Positions 24,501 through 37,404 of a DNA stretch of 64,000 nucleotides are shown one piece after another. The translations under genes and the position numbers were made by a program. Below the pieces are notes generated by a model that was given only the letters and a program-made list of their open reading frames with translations, was not told the origin of the DNA and ran no database searches. Source of the stretch: Onchocerca lupi (lineage: Eukaryota; Nematoda; Chromadorea; Rhabditida; Onchocercidae). The first letter of the stretch is position 1; each line of letters begins with the position of its first letter. Location: contig JAOVVO010000287.1 of the NCBI GenBank assembly GCA_028564675.1, forward strand, positions 1 through 64,000, in the 5' to 3' direction.

Positions 24501-27500
24501 ATTCCTACTGTATCAAGTGTCCTGAAAGTCGAATAAAATCGATGAATATTACTGGGAAGTCGGAATATAGAGTATTCTTCTTGGTTGTTAATAGCAGGAA
24601 TATTTGTTCTGAGATCGTTTGATGATGGACAGATATAGAATTGAATTGAAGGATACTGCTCGTCGAGTTACCGAATTCAGTTCTCGATGAAAATTGTCTT
24701 GTCCTATCCAATCGATACCAACTCTTTTTATAGTAGGCATTGCTTTACCATATTCACATCATTGTACATAAACTAGGTTAGAAGATCAGAAGCGTGAATT
24801 AGTTCCCGGTATTTACCATTGAAGATAAAGCTTGATAATCGCAAAAGTAAGAATTACATTAGATATGATAACATTCATTTTTTTACGTGACCTTGGGTGA
24901 TGAGTCATGTGGAAAATTATTTTTTTTGCAATACAATATTTTGATTATTTGAACAATTATTTCGGTCTCTTCCGATACGAAGATAGAGTCTTTCACTTAG
25001 AGTCGTAATCTTTGTAAATAAAGTTACAATTAAAATGGAAGGTATGGAATCAAAAAAGCGGGTAATTCACTCTGAACGTTATGAAAAGAAGATTCGATAC
25101 TTTTTAAAAACATGAAAATTTTAGTTTGTTTGAATAAATCTTACAATTTTTTCCCGGTGATTAATGAGTAAGTGAAAGAATTATGAGTGGCTGGCTTTAG
25201 TACCTCAAAGTTTATGGAGAAATTAGAAATGGGATAGTATTTTTTCTTAAGAATGTTTTCGAATTTAGTCGTCGTTTTTTCATAGATTTCGAGGGAAACC
25301 GGTTGAAATATGCTACAGTTTGTTTTTTGGCTATAAAACATGTCATGAAGAAATCGGTTGATAGTGTTCTTTCAATCAAAATGTTTCCTTTTACTGGAAT
25401 AGGGATAAAGATGGTGGAGCTTCTTCAAGATACAATGATATTCTTATTTTGAAATATGATTTTTGGTTATGAAAAGAACAAAAAAGCTTGTTTTCACATT
25501 TTTGTGATTTCAAATTGAATTTATTCCAATTCAGGATTATAATCGCTGGGAAAGAATGGCGGACGAGCAATCCTCACCGAAGAAATAAACGAAAAGTGAT
25601 CACAGGCGGTATCTATCGATGGCCAAAAAACAGCAATATACCATATGAATTTGCTTCTTCTGATGGTTTGTTTTTTTGAATATGCCTCTTCTGATGGCTT
25701 TTTTTTTTCCTTTCTTTTTACTAACAAGGGATGTGATATCTTTTTGAAATGATTGAGAACAACCTTCAATATATAATGTTGCTTGCCTGTGCAGTTTTTT
25801 TTTTTTTTTTTTTTACTGAATTGGAAATTCTTCAAATTTAAAATTTTGCAGAAAAGTGGCGTAATACAATACGATCAGCACTGCACTTTTGGCAACGCGA
25901 GACATGCATTCGATGGCAGGAAGATGGTCCTGGATATGACCGAATAGTTTTCTTTCGTGGAAGCGGGTTTGTATCCTTAAATTTTAGGCATATTCTTAAA
26001 TGCCCAAAATTTTTTATCTGGCATTTTAAATTCTTAAGGTTTTCAGTCATGTCTTGAATATATCTCCTAAATTTCGCACTGATCTGATTGATATAAACAT
26101 TAATACATTTTTATTGCGAGGAAAAATCCCTTAATCTAAGGAAGTTTCGTCCAATAATTTTTAAATTTTAAGAAATATTTTTGCTCAATCCTCCAAGGAA
26201 TATGAAAATTCAATTTTTGAATTCTTTAGCAGATATTTATTGTATTAAGGTGCTATTCTAATGTTGGCAAGACTGGCGGCCGTCAAAAAATATCAATTGG
26301 TTATGGCTGCGAAAATGTAAATATCATTTTTTTCTTTTTTTTTATCGTTTTAAAAATTGAAAATCTGTCTTTGGCTAGACCAAGAAGAATCTGAATTATC
26401 CTAATGTGCGCTCGGATCTCAATAACATGAAAAGAGAGTGTTCACACTGTTGTATAAAAATTCGGCGTTTCCATAAAATAAAACAGAAAAAAGAAGGATT
26501 AAAGAATCAGTTGTATGAAATCAAAAAAATGACACCATATACCAATTAATTGCAGCGTGGTATTGTTGCTCATGAAATCGGTCATTCGTTAGGTTTTTGG
26601 CATGAGCAATCTCGACCAGATCGAGATCAATATATTAAGCTGCAGAATAAATATATTGCTAGTGGTACAGAGGGTAATTTCGTAAAACGGTCCTATTTGG
26701 AAATCGAAAATATGGGAGTGCCATTCGATCTCGGTTCTGTGATGCATTATGGACCAAATGTAAGTTTACGAAAGTTTGCAGTCAGCAGATCCATTCCTCA
26801 CAATTTCTATATTTGTGAACTTTTTTTCCATTGAATGGTTTCCGAGTCTGTTAAAATCAAACTACATAAACTTGTTTACCTCATCGAATGATTTTTGTCA
26901 GAAATATAATTCAGGCTTTCTCTGTTGATTCGAATCATACAACCATTGAGACGGTGGATAAAAGGTATAGTCATACAATTGGTCAAAGATACGGTCCATC
27001 ATTTATAGATGTAAAACAAATGAACAGACTTTATTGCAATCGTAAGTTTATTTTATCTGTCTTATACGAATTATAAATTCATTAAAACAGAACAGAATTA
27101 GGAGATCTGGCAATATGCGCTTTTGTTTAATTGAAATTTAAGAGAAGAAAAATAGCAAATATTGCTGATTCATTATACACCAATTGAAATATCCATGTCT
27201 TTTTTTCGCAAGTTTTGATTCATTTGCAATTTAAAGTAAAAACAGAATTTTCTACAACTACACTACTTTAATTAGCATTTTGAGCCCTGCAGAAAACTGT
27301 GCAGCTTCGTCACTAGCATGCCAAAATGGTGGATATCCTGACCCGAACAACTGCCAATCTTGTAAATGTCCAATTGGATTAGGTGGTCGAATATGTACTG
27401 ATGTCCAGCCAAGTATAAGTTATTTTGTCAACTAATAATCAAATTCTCCTTAGTTTGAATAGTTTTGTAAAATTGGATTTCAAATCTGTGAGAAATTCAC

Positions 27501-28682
27501 GTTATTTTGAAAATGAGGAGAGACAAGAGAAGAAAGCACTGTTGTATTTAATTTAGGTATCTGTGGTGCAGAACTCATTGCAACAGATGTATGGCAATTA
27601 CTCGCTCACAGAGGCTCTCGAAAATGTTACTGGAGAATTAGGGTAAATTTATTTTTTCATTTGGTAATCTATTCGAAGAGAACTTATTGATTTCCGTTTA
27701 ATTTTTAAAATTGACCAATCCAATTTTAATTTGGTATCACATTGCAAAAAAATCGAATTTATACTGAAATTTCGGAATTTTTAGGCAAATAATGCGAGAA
27801 TACGAATTGAAATTGAATCGGTAAATTTTCGATGCGACATTACATGTCGAGCGTATGTGGAAATAAAACATAATTCAGCGTTTGAACAAACCGGATTTAG
27901 GATGTGGTTATTATTTTTTCAAATTTTGTGCATAAATTTAATTTTTGAATTATAAGCTAAAACGCTTACAAACATATCGCTTCGTTATAAAAGTATAGCA
28001 ACTTCATTTCTCTGAAAATTTAATAATGATGTTCTGAAATTTAAAATTTATTTTTCTGATCAGTAGTAAATTTTTCGATCGAATGCGTTTCTAGAAATTT
28101 TGCTGTAATTTGTTTAGAGCTTAAAAATAAAGAAGTACTCTATAATATCACTTGTTCTTTCAAGAAGGTTTTCTTTTCTTTTTTTTTTTTTTCGATAGAT
28201 CATACTTTATAGTTGTGAAAGTAAAAAAGTGAATGTATTATCGGAGCAAGCAGAAGCTTTAATTATTTTCGATGCAACAGAACTGGGTCGAAATGGGTCT
28301 TTCAGCCTAAATTATATCCAAGGTATATTCGTCAAATCTGATTTAAATTAATAAATCAATTATGTTTGCGATTATTTTCGTGATTCTTACGCCTTATACC
28401 CTGCAGAAATTCAAACAAGAATGAAGACAAGATTTTTAGTAGAATGTGATTTTTCAGAATTTTCTAATTACAGATTCTGCTAAACCGCTACTGAAACCAT
28501 CACCACCGATATGGATACCAGGAAGTGAGGATCGTTTGTTCCGTGGTCTTGAAGTTGGTAAGAATGGCGTGATAGAGAAATTTATTTTGAATGCAATTCC
28601 AAAAATCAGAGATCCGCAACAACCAGTCGCATCGATCGCGTCTATTGTAACTGAATTCAGCTTACGAAAAATTCTTGGATAA
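18536..28682 (+). CDS. Astacin metalloprotease with EGF and CUB domains (NAS family)
   Basis: Twenty exons: 18536-18595, 19484-19576, 19732-19764, 19839-19916, 20126-20148, 22521-22711, 22982-23120, 23343-23427, 23503-23631, 23772-23878, 25535-25665, 25852-25966, 26250-26316, 26556-26759, 26915-27041, 27293-27412, 27557-27642, 27785-27903, 28213-28322, 28474-28682; 741 residues, all phases closing. Residues 1-20 are a signal peptide. A long pro-region follows, with a Gln-rich part at about 165-203 and LFESDIVLT (299-307), where Asp303 is the likely zinc-blocking aspartate. A furin-like RRNKR (328-332) precedes the mature enzyme. The zinc site is HEIGHSLGFWHEQ (423-435) and the Met-turn SVMHYG (478-483). 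An EGF module (530-565) and a CUB domain (568-672) follow; there is no TSP1 domain. This layout fits nematode subgroup V astacins, which act in molting, hatching and cuticle collagen processing. Exons 1-5 are the least certain part. Confidence 0.88.
20149..22520 (+). other. Astacin intron 5, carrying inverted-repeat copy B
   Basis: A 2.4 kb intron between a 23-nt micro-exon and the first pro-region exon after it. It holds repeat copy B (21669-22056). Minus-strand open frames at 21345-21533 and 22066-22323 flank the repeat but show no family or splice support. The rest is AT-rich. Confidence 0.6.
21669..22056 (-). repeat. 388-bp inverted repeat, copy B
   Basis: Reverse complement of 12664-13051 with no difference seen over 388 bases. 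It lies within intron 5 of the astacin gene. The bases just outside read AGTGCT on the left and AGCACT on the right; these are an inverted, not a direct, pair and are absent around copy A, so they are not target-site duplications. Confidence 0.9.
23879..25534 (+). other. Astacin intron 10
   Basis: A 1.65 kb intron between the pro-region exon that ends in DQLKR and the exon with the furin-like site. Minus-strand open frames at 24505-24711 and 25141-25341 have no recognisable similarity, and I see no structured element. Confidence 0.5.
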
Positions 28683-29428
28683 GTGAATAATCCGATGAAT
28701 ATTTCTGTTCATAGAATTAAATTCGCATTAATTCATCTGAGTATTGGTCTGTTGAGCTGCCAAGTTAAATCTGAATAAAAAAGACAAAGTCTGGAAATTT
28801 AGAACCTGTAAATAATACAACAAAACTCAGAAGGGAGCTCAATAGATCTGGTTCTATATCTACATCTACCTCTGATCAATATCTATAGTTAAAAATTTTG
28901 AATTGGAATTCTGTAATTTTATAGTAAATACATCTATACTTCGATATTCGATTTAAAAACTCTGCAAAATTCCACATCGATTTGCATGATTTTAAAAAAT
29001 TAGCAGGAAATTGCAAGTACCAGTCTTCAAATCTGAGAATATTGGTTTTCTGATAGTAAGTTTGATTTTCGGGGCTGATTTTGCGTCAATGAATTTCATT
29101 GAATCAATTATATCTGATAGCTCATCTTATGTGTAATTTTGGAATCTTATCTGTGCCGTAAACACTTCATATAATATATTTGTAAACGAATTAAGCAAGA
29201 AGAAAAATAAATAAAATTAAAAATAAAAAGAATTCATTGTAGCGACTGGAGTATTATCAGACATTATTTCATGAGGTATTAGGAGAAATGATAAGAGAAA
29301 GCAAAGTAATAGCATTACTTCTCTAAGGTTCCAAAAATATTGGAAGAAAATGAGCACTTTATGAACAATGTCGGGAAAAGAAATGCAAACTGATTCTGTT
29401 TAAAGCATCACAGGGATTCGACATTAGC
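28683..29428. other. Astacin 3' UTR and intergenic region
   Basis: An AATAAA at 28774-28779 is the likely astacin polyadenylation signal. The rest is AT-rich without coding signal. Confidence 0.5.
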
Positions 29429-29593
29429 AGAACCAGGGAAAGTTACCATGATTAACTTCTGTCGTAGAGCCAAGGAAAATTACCCGCAATTAGCTTCTGT
29501 AGTAGAGCTAGGGGAAATTATCCATGATTAACTTCTGTTGTAGAGCCAGGGGAATTACCCGCGATTAACTTCTGTCGTAGAGCCAGGGAGAAA
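29429..29593 (+). repeat. Short tandem repeat, 37-38 bp unit, about 4.4 copies
   Basis: Units begin at about 29429, 29466, 29504, 29542 and 29579 (last partial). Each starts AGAGCCAGGGG or a close variant and contains GATTAACTTCTGTCGT. Units differ from each other by a few substitutions and one-base indels, so the array is not brand new. It lies about 400 bp upstream of the RPRD start codon. Confidence 0.85.
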
Positions 29594-29986
29594 AGTGATA
29601 GTCCCAGTCTCCTTCAGTTCCATTCCAAATTACGCTTTCCTTTAATGCCAGCAAGCTATCAGGGTAAGTACCACTGAGGACTCTCGACATCGCCATTCCG
29701 AATGCCAAATGTCAATCATAAGATCACACTCGCAACAATGATAAATTGATCGCATCGGGATTTCGTTATTTCATAGCGCGTCCCGAGCTTCTTGGATGTC
29801 CAGTAGAATCATGGTTTCATTTTCTCTGGGGATTTTTTCTTTCTTTTGTGACGGTTGGTGAAATTGTGAGCCGATTATCCCTCATTAGCTGTTCGTAAGT
29901 GCTCAAATAGGCGGTATCGAAGCACTATATTGATCTACTGGTTTGATCAGTTTTAGAGATCAAAGCATATGCAAAGATACAGATAA

Positions 29987-32900
29987 ATGGCACTATCAGA
30001 AGAAGTGATCGCACGACGACTTAGGGCCGTCGATCAGAGTTCGGAATCGATTCAGACGACATCAATGTGGATACTGCATCATCGCGATTTAGCTTCACAA
30101 TTTGTTAATTGCTGGACTGAAGTATTCAGAACTGGTATAGCTTTTATTAAATTTATACGTGATAATATTTACCGAGATTTGATTAATTACCAGTTTTTTT
30201 TTTTTTTTTTCAAATCTCAGGTTTATGAATTTTTATTCAGTGACTTTGGGTATGATAGAAAGGAAGAATATCTGGAGGTTTAGAATTTTATAATTTTCTA
30301 TTCAAATTCAGTTATCATCCTGTGATTCCATTATTATAAGGATCTTAAAGACCATCTTTTTAGATTGTTTCTTCACAGTGTTTCTTAGTTCGTAGGAGCC
30401 TAAGTTAATGGGTAAATAATTATTATATTAGTTGTCGGACTCGGCTACTTTAAGAAACTAAGAAACGATATGAATAAATGAATATTTAAAGCAGTTCGTC
30501 TATTCAAAATCTTAAACATCCGAAAATTCTTACCGGTTGCTTTGAAAATCTGATGCAACATTTTGCATTCGAATACGCGCATGTTTTATATACTTTTTAT
30601 ATACACGCGTTGTTGTGGCTCAATTTCATTAAACGGAAAATGTTGAGAAAAGTCCAATCGAATTGTAATTTGGATTGCAATCTGGTAAGATTTAGATTGC
30701 TTCTTCTTGCTATCTTGACTCGGTTAGATTAACATTAGGTGTTGGAAAAGTCTTCTATGTCTTGTATGACAGAGGTGAATCCTGTCGAGAAAGTTTTATT
30801 GATTGATAGAAGAGTAATTTTTCGTAACAAACAATTATCAGAGAATATCCAGCGATCACTGGACTATTCTTTCCTTCACCATTCGTATGAATACTACTCA
30901 ATTGAGTTGTCGAATGTTGCTACTTCTGTTTCGCTTTAAATCCCAAACTGTTGTTATTGCTGTGTCGGTGTAAGAACTCCGAACTTAGAATTTGAGTTCC
31001 AGCTCCAAATTCTCTCTTTTTAAATCCTTTCGGGACTTCTCCCCTCACTTCCCCCTCACTTGATCTCCATTGTGTTTCCTCTTGATTGGCTGTCCTCACT
31101 TTGTTTATCTGTGAATTGGAGCATTTTGGCAGTAAACATGTTTATCGTCTCCAAAACTGTGTCGCCCTACTTAACCTTTAGCACTTTTTGTTTACAACTG
31201 TTATTGCACAAATTGATATCTTTCGGCTTCCGTCGACAAAAAAGAAAGAAAAGAAAAAGCTTACGTTTCTATTATGTTTGATTTCACAGTGCTTGTGGGT
31301 ATATAATACTTTTTGTTGTTCCATTGTCGGATTGCCAACACTGATAAAATACATTTGTAGGAATTTATGTTGACCATCTGGGAATGGAAGCAGAAAGCCG
31401 ACTTTATGATAAATTTGTCCTTTCACTTTGAAAGTTGGCATGAATTGAGTTATTACAATTTCTGTCCCCAAACGATGTCATTTGAAAGCATGAGTTGTAT
31501 TTCCTGATGTTATATAGGAAATGCTTTTATTCGTCGGTATTCGGCAAGCAAAGTTTTTAATGGCTCTGGCGGTTTTGCAAGTTGAAGCAGTTTAATTTTT
31601 CGGCGGCGCAACACATTCTTTTCGTTTCTACATTAAATTTCAGAGCCTTATAATAAGAATACACTTCAGTCATAAGTCAATGAGAACATGCCGGTTCAAA
31701 CTATAATCATCAGCTGGATTGTACTGGAATCCAAGGCGATTGTAATTGCGCCACTGTTGAACACGGAGTCGTGTTTGACACTGATTTACTGTTTCTCGTT
31801 GACGTCTTTCAATTACTCTTAGCGGTGCTCGCAATCATGTATCCTCAAGTCTGGCTGCACGTCGCTCTGCTGGGATTTGAGCCATTCTTTGTCTTTTTCG
31901 CTCGTTCGCTGATACCCGTTCTTCATCATTTTGATTTGCAATTAATCGTCTCAATACTTCCGCTTTGCAAGTAGACATCCTAAGTTTGATCTTTTGTGAC
32001 GCATTATTTGGATGAACTAAAGCAGATCGATTGCACCCGTGTGACCGAATTTAAACTTGAACTCGAAACTGCTCAATTGAATTGTCGGATTGTTGCTACT
32101 ATGTTGCTTTGAACCCGGAACTGTTGTTGTTGCTCTGTCGGTATAAGAGTCCCGAACTTGAGCGTGAAATCCAGCTTCAAGTCCTGTCCTTTTAAATCAT
32201 TTCGCGACTTCTGTCACCTGATCTCGATCGTGTCCTCTCTTGACCGGTTGTCCTTACTTTGTTTGTCTGTAAATCGAAGCGTTTTGGCGGCACAAATGTT
32301 TATCCTTACGATTGATGGTCCCTTTGGTTTCAAAGGAGTCGCGTTGTTTAATCGTGTTTAGCTTGACTGCATTCTTTGACTTCGCCAACATCATCCCTTC
32401 GTTTGGCTTTTTCGTCATGAATAATGAGAGAATAGTATGATGGACAGGAATAAAAAGGTAAACATAGATAGGGGAGAGGAGATAAAAGGAGCAAAAAAGA
32501 GGCGAAATAGAAAAACGATAAAGAAAGAGGATGGGAGAGAAAGAAAGGGAGAAATAGAGAGAGAGAAATATTATCAAAAAAAGCATTTTTACCTGTCACA
32601 CATGTTACAGGTAAAAAAAAAATGTAGATATATCCATATAAAAACATGCGTCCATTCGATTGCAACATTGTATCAAAATTCCAAAGCAATCGGTGAAGAA
32701 CTTCCGGAGATTTAAGGATTAGAACAGCAAATATTTGCATTTTTATTTATATGGATAAAATAATAAATGTTGTATAACAATAAGACGTCGTTGCGCCTTA
32801 TTATTTCTTATCCACTAATAATGAAACATCATTACTAATGCAAGCATTAGAGGATATTTAATTTCTCTCACATAGTTTTCTTTTGGAATATTCCATCTCA

Positions 32901-35900
32901 TCCTTTAAAGTAGAAGAACCATAAGTTTATAAATATAACTCTACCTCAGTAAATCATTTCATTTTGTTTGTTTTCCTAATATGTTTACCATCTCCGTTTC
33001 TTCGATCACAATCTTTTCTTAAACACTACAACTCTGATTTTTGTTTCCTCCTGTAAATGAATGCTGAGAAAAAAAAATCATAAATAATCTCTTCTTGATC
33101 TAAAATATTCGGACTATTCAAAAGCCTCGTTCTGTTTTACTAATAACCTCTCTTTTTTTCTATAGTTCGTTAGAAGGTTTAATATTGTCGTATAGTTTTT
33201 CCCGATCTCTTCAGTTCTACGTATCTTAATGCCATCATAAGGACGAAATTGAAGTACAGAATTGCTTTACTGCCACAAGAAATGGGAATCCATTGGTTAT
33301 TCTTTCCGTTTCATTATTATTTTCGTTATTTTTTACAACTTGGATTTAGTGCTTGCAAAGATGATTTCGTTGATCTTATCTTCATTTTTTATCATTGTAA
33401 GACATCAAATCTCGATTTTTTTAACTTATAAAGCATTGTGTTATCTGAAATATGTTACACTGCTACTCTCGACATTCTATAATTTCGGATGTTGCAGCTG
33501 GTGATCCTTTGCAAATTGCACTGTTCTATGTAGCAAATGATGTTTGCCAGAAAGCAAAGAAAAAAGGAGATTCACATGTCTTACTTCAAGCATTTGCACC
33601 ACATTGGGTCAGTGCCATATCGTATTCCAGGTAGTTTTGTTTTTGAAATAAATTTTAAAATGGCTTTATTTGCTTAAAAGCACTCGCAAATATGTAATTT
33701 TATTAATGTTAGGAGCATAAGATTAAAATTCGAGAGTTTTATATTATTTTAAGATCAGTTTTTCTTCGTAACATTTTCTTGCTGTTATGAGGATATTAAA
33801 GCACGTCTGACATAATCATTTTGGACCTTTTGTGCATAGTTTTGTTTTTCACCAATTTTTTTTGCATTGTTCTTATCACAGACTATTCTCAAGCAAAAGG
33901 ATTAATTATATTATTTATGTATATCATATTTTGGAAAAATGTGAATTTCAACAATCACTAGTCATGTCATTGTGAAGTTCGGGTAATACCAATTATTTCT
34001 TTTTCTATTTTAGAGGTAGTGAAAATGTTCAGAAAGCTGTTAATAGAATACTTGACATATTCGAAGAGCGTCAAATTTATTCAAAATCGCAACTGGCTGA
34101 TATGCGTGCTGCACAAAGTAAGTGTTAAGAGCATTATAATATTGTTTTCCGGTATAATTAGATAATTAGAACGTTTCAATTTTCTGGTTACTTTCAGCTG
34201 CTATTCAGTAAAAGTTATGTGGATTCATGTGCTTTATTTTGTTTCAAATAATATGTGTAAATACCTTTCTAAGATTATAAAGTTAAAACTTTCAGATTAG
34301 GAATCATTGCTAATATAATAAAGCCCGTATAATTTGAATAAATTTTTTAATTTTTGTGTTCGGAATTTATTGTATCTTACATTTATGAACAATCAGTTCA
34401 GATGATAGCAATGAATTGGAAGATAATACGTTAATTGATTTCGATATTGGATGTCTAATACGTGACGTTGAAGGTTATCATAAAGGGAATTTAGTTATGG
34501 AACGTGCAAGAGAATTACTTTCTAGAAGCGATTTCAATTTTAAAGATAAAATAAAGAATAGGATGAAAGGTAAGTGAAATTACTGAAATATAAAGCTTTA
34601 TGAATTTATTTTTTGTTCAATCAACTGTTCAAGAAATTTATCATTGTTGACCCAAATGAAATGTTAATTCTTGATTTGTAAGTAAATGTTTTCTTCAATA
34701 TTACATATAGCTGAAAATATGTGCTAATGAAATTTAATAAGAAAACTCTATGATTTATTTTTATTCCAAAACTTTAGCAAATAAGAGTTTTTCATTTCGT
34801 ATGTTTTATAGATCGTCGAGATGGTGAGAAATTTATGGGGGAAATTGAACAGTCTTACACAAAGCTAACAGATTTTTTCGGAGCATTAGCAAAACACCGT
34901 AAACGTGGACAGCATCTTCTGGGTGAAATTGAACGAGCCAAGCGTTGCTTCACTTTACAGCTACGAGATGTGACGGTCGTGGAAGATGTATGCAGTTTGT
35001 TTAAATACTTTATAATGAGTAAGATGTTGTTTGAGGAAATAAGAAGAATAATATTAAAAAACAATACTCCATTTATAATATTATTATGATTTATCGTCAA
35101 ATTGAGCTTCTATCAGTTAAATATTTGAGTGGGATTTTAGCATTTCAAATTGTTTTTTTTTTTTTTAGGCTTACCAAAAATTTGGTACTGGGATCAATGA
35201 AGTTTGTGCGGAAGTGGAAGAAATGTTGAAAACAAGTGTTTATCCAGGTGCTTCACCTCCACGTGATGCCCCCTCACCAACAGCCAATGATGATCCATTT
35301 AGAGAAGGCGTCGAAATTGCATTCAAACGTAAGTTTCCGAAATTTAATTTTTGCTGTATACTTATAGAGTTCATTAATCAGATTTTCGTTTCGCTCATTA
35401 AATTTTCAGTTACTCTTCCCTCTTTTTTGCTGCGCTGCTAATGAAAACAATTGTAGAAATGAGAGGACCACAATGCGGTTCTAGCTCACTATTGCCATTA
35501 CCAAAACTGGTGCCCGCTAAAGAAGAATCTGTTGTTACACCTGGTAAATATTAGTTTTTTTTTTTTTTTTTTTTGCAAATCGAACTTGAAATTTTTCTTA
35601 TTTTGGGTCAGAGCAATCTCATTATTTATCTTCTGCTATTCTAGATCTTCATTTTTATTTAAAAAATTTTTATAAATAATTGTTGATTAATAATAGATTT
35701 CCAATATTCTATAGAGAACTTTAGATTCACTTCAAACCGATCAATCATTCAGGGGTTCGGCACATATGTTAAAAATGATGGAAGGGATCCGATCAAGTGA
35801 GGTGAATTTTTTTTTTGTATTCCTGTTTTTCTTTTATTTTACTTCCATATTCATTAATCAGTTCGGAAAATAACCTGGGTCGCCTAACAGTATCGAATTA

Positions 35901-37404
35901 TATCATGATAAGACAAAAATTCTTTATATTCTATAAATTCAATATATTCTATATTGTTGGGATGGTTCGAATACATTAGATCGCTAATATTCTAGCTAAC
36001 ATGATAGTTTTGAATAACTACAAGATCTTAGTGATTGTAGGACTAATTTTATATTTCGCATTTATATTTTTTCCGTCTACTGAACATCTCAGAACGATAA
36101 AGTCTCAAATAGAAATTTGTTTTCAGACATCTAGAATAAATTCACCGTCATCAGTTGTATCTGATCCACGTCTTGCGTCTTATTCAGTCACTGCCTGCTT
36201 GTCATCAGCTCAACCTACTGCTGCAATTGCTGGTTCATCCTTCTCACTACCATCACATGCTTCTTCATCTGGCTCAATAGTATCTTCCAATCCTCCAAAT
36301 CAATCCCAAGCATCTCAGATATTACCGTTCCAGTTCGTTAGTTCTGCATCATTTCCCAGCGCAGTAACAATGCAAGACACGCAGACTTCGCCATCAAATG
36401 GTAATCTTCCACATTGGATGCATGATTCGTCGTCGAATTTCTCCATATCATTACCCTCTTCTGCAGCAGGAACTATGGTAGATGTTGCATCCATTTCTAG
36501 CACCACAAATTCTCTACAAACACCAATCATTTCTAGTCAGTTGCATGATAGCCAAGCAGTAAACACCACGGCCGTTCTCCATAATCATGGAAGCCAACTA
36601 TCACCACTAAATACCAATCCGCAAATCGGATCATTCCCACAATCTAATACACTTTCTGGAATGTTACCACCACCGCCACCGAATGTGCGTTCATCGATGG
36701 AAATACCGATATTGAATAATTTCGTACCTGCTGCAGTGCCACCTTATCCTGTAACATCCGTAACTTCTATTCCATCACCAACATCAGTTCCATTTTCTCC
36801 CAACTCTTTCACTGTCCCACCACCAAGAGCTATAATTATGCCACCACCAACTTCCTTAAATATACCTCCACCTAATATTATGGACTGTCCAGCACCTGGC
36901 CCTTTTCCTCTAAGCACTAGCAGTTTCTATCCGGCTACTTCTTTGATTTCATGTACATTTTCCTCGCCATTGCCGTCCAGCTCTAACTCTGTTACAATAG
37001 CTTCTACAACTACTGTAGATTCCAGAAGACCACTAACGAATGGTGACAACAACAATAGTATCATCGATCCAGCAAAGATCAATGGTGATTTACGTCATGA
37101 ACCCAGAAATCACTTCGGAAATTACGGTATCACATTGGATAACCGTGTAGACCGTCGGTCATTTGGAGTATTTCGTGGAGGCGATGACATTAGTCGTGGA
37201 AATCTGCGAGATCCACGTGGGCGCGATAGAGATCGTGATCATAATGGTAATCGAGGATCGCAACAGCAGCTTCATAATAACGGTGGTAGGCGTTATTCTA
37301 GTGATAGTCGTAATCGTATTCCTCGTTACAGAGATTATGATGATCGTCGCTCTCGACATCACTACGAATCACTACGCGATGATTTTAGTCGTAATCGGAG
37401 ATAA
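29987..37404 (+). CDS. RPRD/CID-family protein binding the RNA polymerase II C-terminal domain
   Basis: Nine exons: 29987-30134, 33498-33630, 34014-34117, 34402-34569, 34812-34987, 35169-35328, 35457-35543, 35725-35801, 36127-37404; 776 residues. Residues 1-130 form a CID: QTTSMWILHHRD, then LQIALFYVANDVCQKAKKKG (RPRD1: FLYLANDVIQNSKRKG) and VNRILDIFEERQIYS. CID proteins read phosphorylated heptads on the polymerase II tail and link transcription to RNA processing. Residues 185-295 are predicted helical/coiled coil, as in RPRD1/2 dimerisation regions. The last exon alone codes 425 residues: a Ser/Thr/Pro-rich tail with proline clusters, then an Arg/Asp/Ser-rich end (RGRDRDRDHNGNR). The long tail is more like RPRD2 than RPRD1. 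C. elegans relatives are the cids genes; I cannot assign which. An SL acceptor (TTTTAG) ends at 29956. Confidence 0.88.
30763..31238 (+). repeat. LTR-like copy related to the Pao/BEL LTRs at 60.2 and 63.1 kb
   Basis: Recognisable blocks shared with 60199-60695 are CAGAGAATATCCA, TTTTAAATCCTTTCG, GGAGCATTTTGGCAGTAAAC, ATGTTTA and ATCTTTCGG. It ends in GTCGACA, like the other LTR. The sequence is much diverged from the 60 kb element, so it is older or from another subfamily. Confidence 0.6.
31400..31978 (-). pseudogene. Helitron replicase (Rep/helicase) N-terminal fragment
   Basis: Read on the minus strand, an ATG at 31978 opens an Arg/Glu-rich N-terminus (ERKRQRMAQIPAERRAARLE). It breaks at a stop, then continues through VNQCQTRLRVQQWRN and FQYNPADDYSLNRHVLI. 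Further down come ETKRMCCA and NIRKYNSCFQMTSFG. The frame also containing FMPTFKVKGQIYHKVG and HKFLQMYFI ends the fragment. These blocks occur in this order in the N-terminal half of Helitron replicases of animals. Several stops and frameshifts make it inactive; no helicase domain or Helitron termini were found. Confidence 0.75.
32050..32392 (+). repeat. Second, partial LTR-like copy in RPRD intron 1
   Basis: It repeats the middle and right part of 30763-31238 in the same orientation: TTGTTGCTCTGTCGGTATAA, TTTTAAATCATTTCGCGAC, TTGTCCTTACTTTGTTTGTC and ATGTTTATC. The left third is missing or unrecognisable. Confidence 0.55.

Larger units (their letters stand above)
30135..33497 (+). other. RPRD intron 1 with transposon debris
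   Basis: This 3.4 kb intron interrupts the CID. It contains two LTR-like copies (about 30763-31238 and 32050-32392) flanking a minus-strand Helitron replicase fragment, then GA-rich low-complexity sequence at about 32460-32580, and AT-rich sequence to the acceptor at 33497. A small palindrome (ACCTGT...ACAGGT) lies at 32591-32612. Confidence 0.75.

Noticed and set aside
32254..32740. Long minus ORFs of 110 and 130 codons rich in Leu/Phe/Ser
   Set aside because: They are translations of the GA-rich low-complexity stretch and LTR-like debris, not of a gene.
36001..36126. Open frame extending the last RPRD exon upstream to an ATG with a hydrophobic stretch (MIVLNNYK...)
   Set aside because: It lies before a strong TTTTCAG acceptor at 36126 whose use keeps the phase with exon 8. 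The hydrophobic part is read-through of intron sequence.
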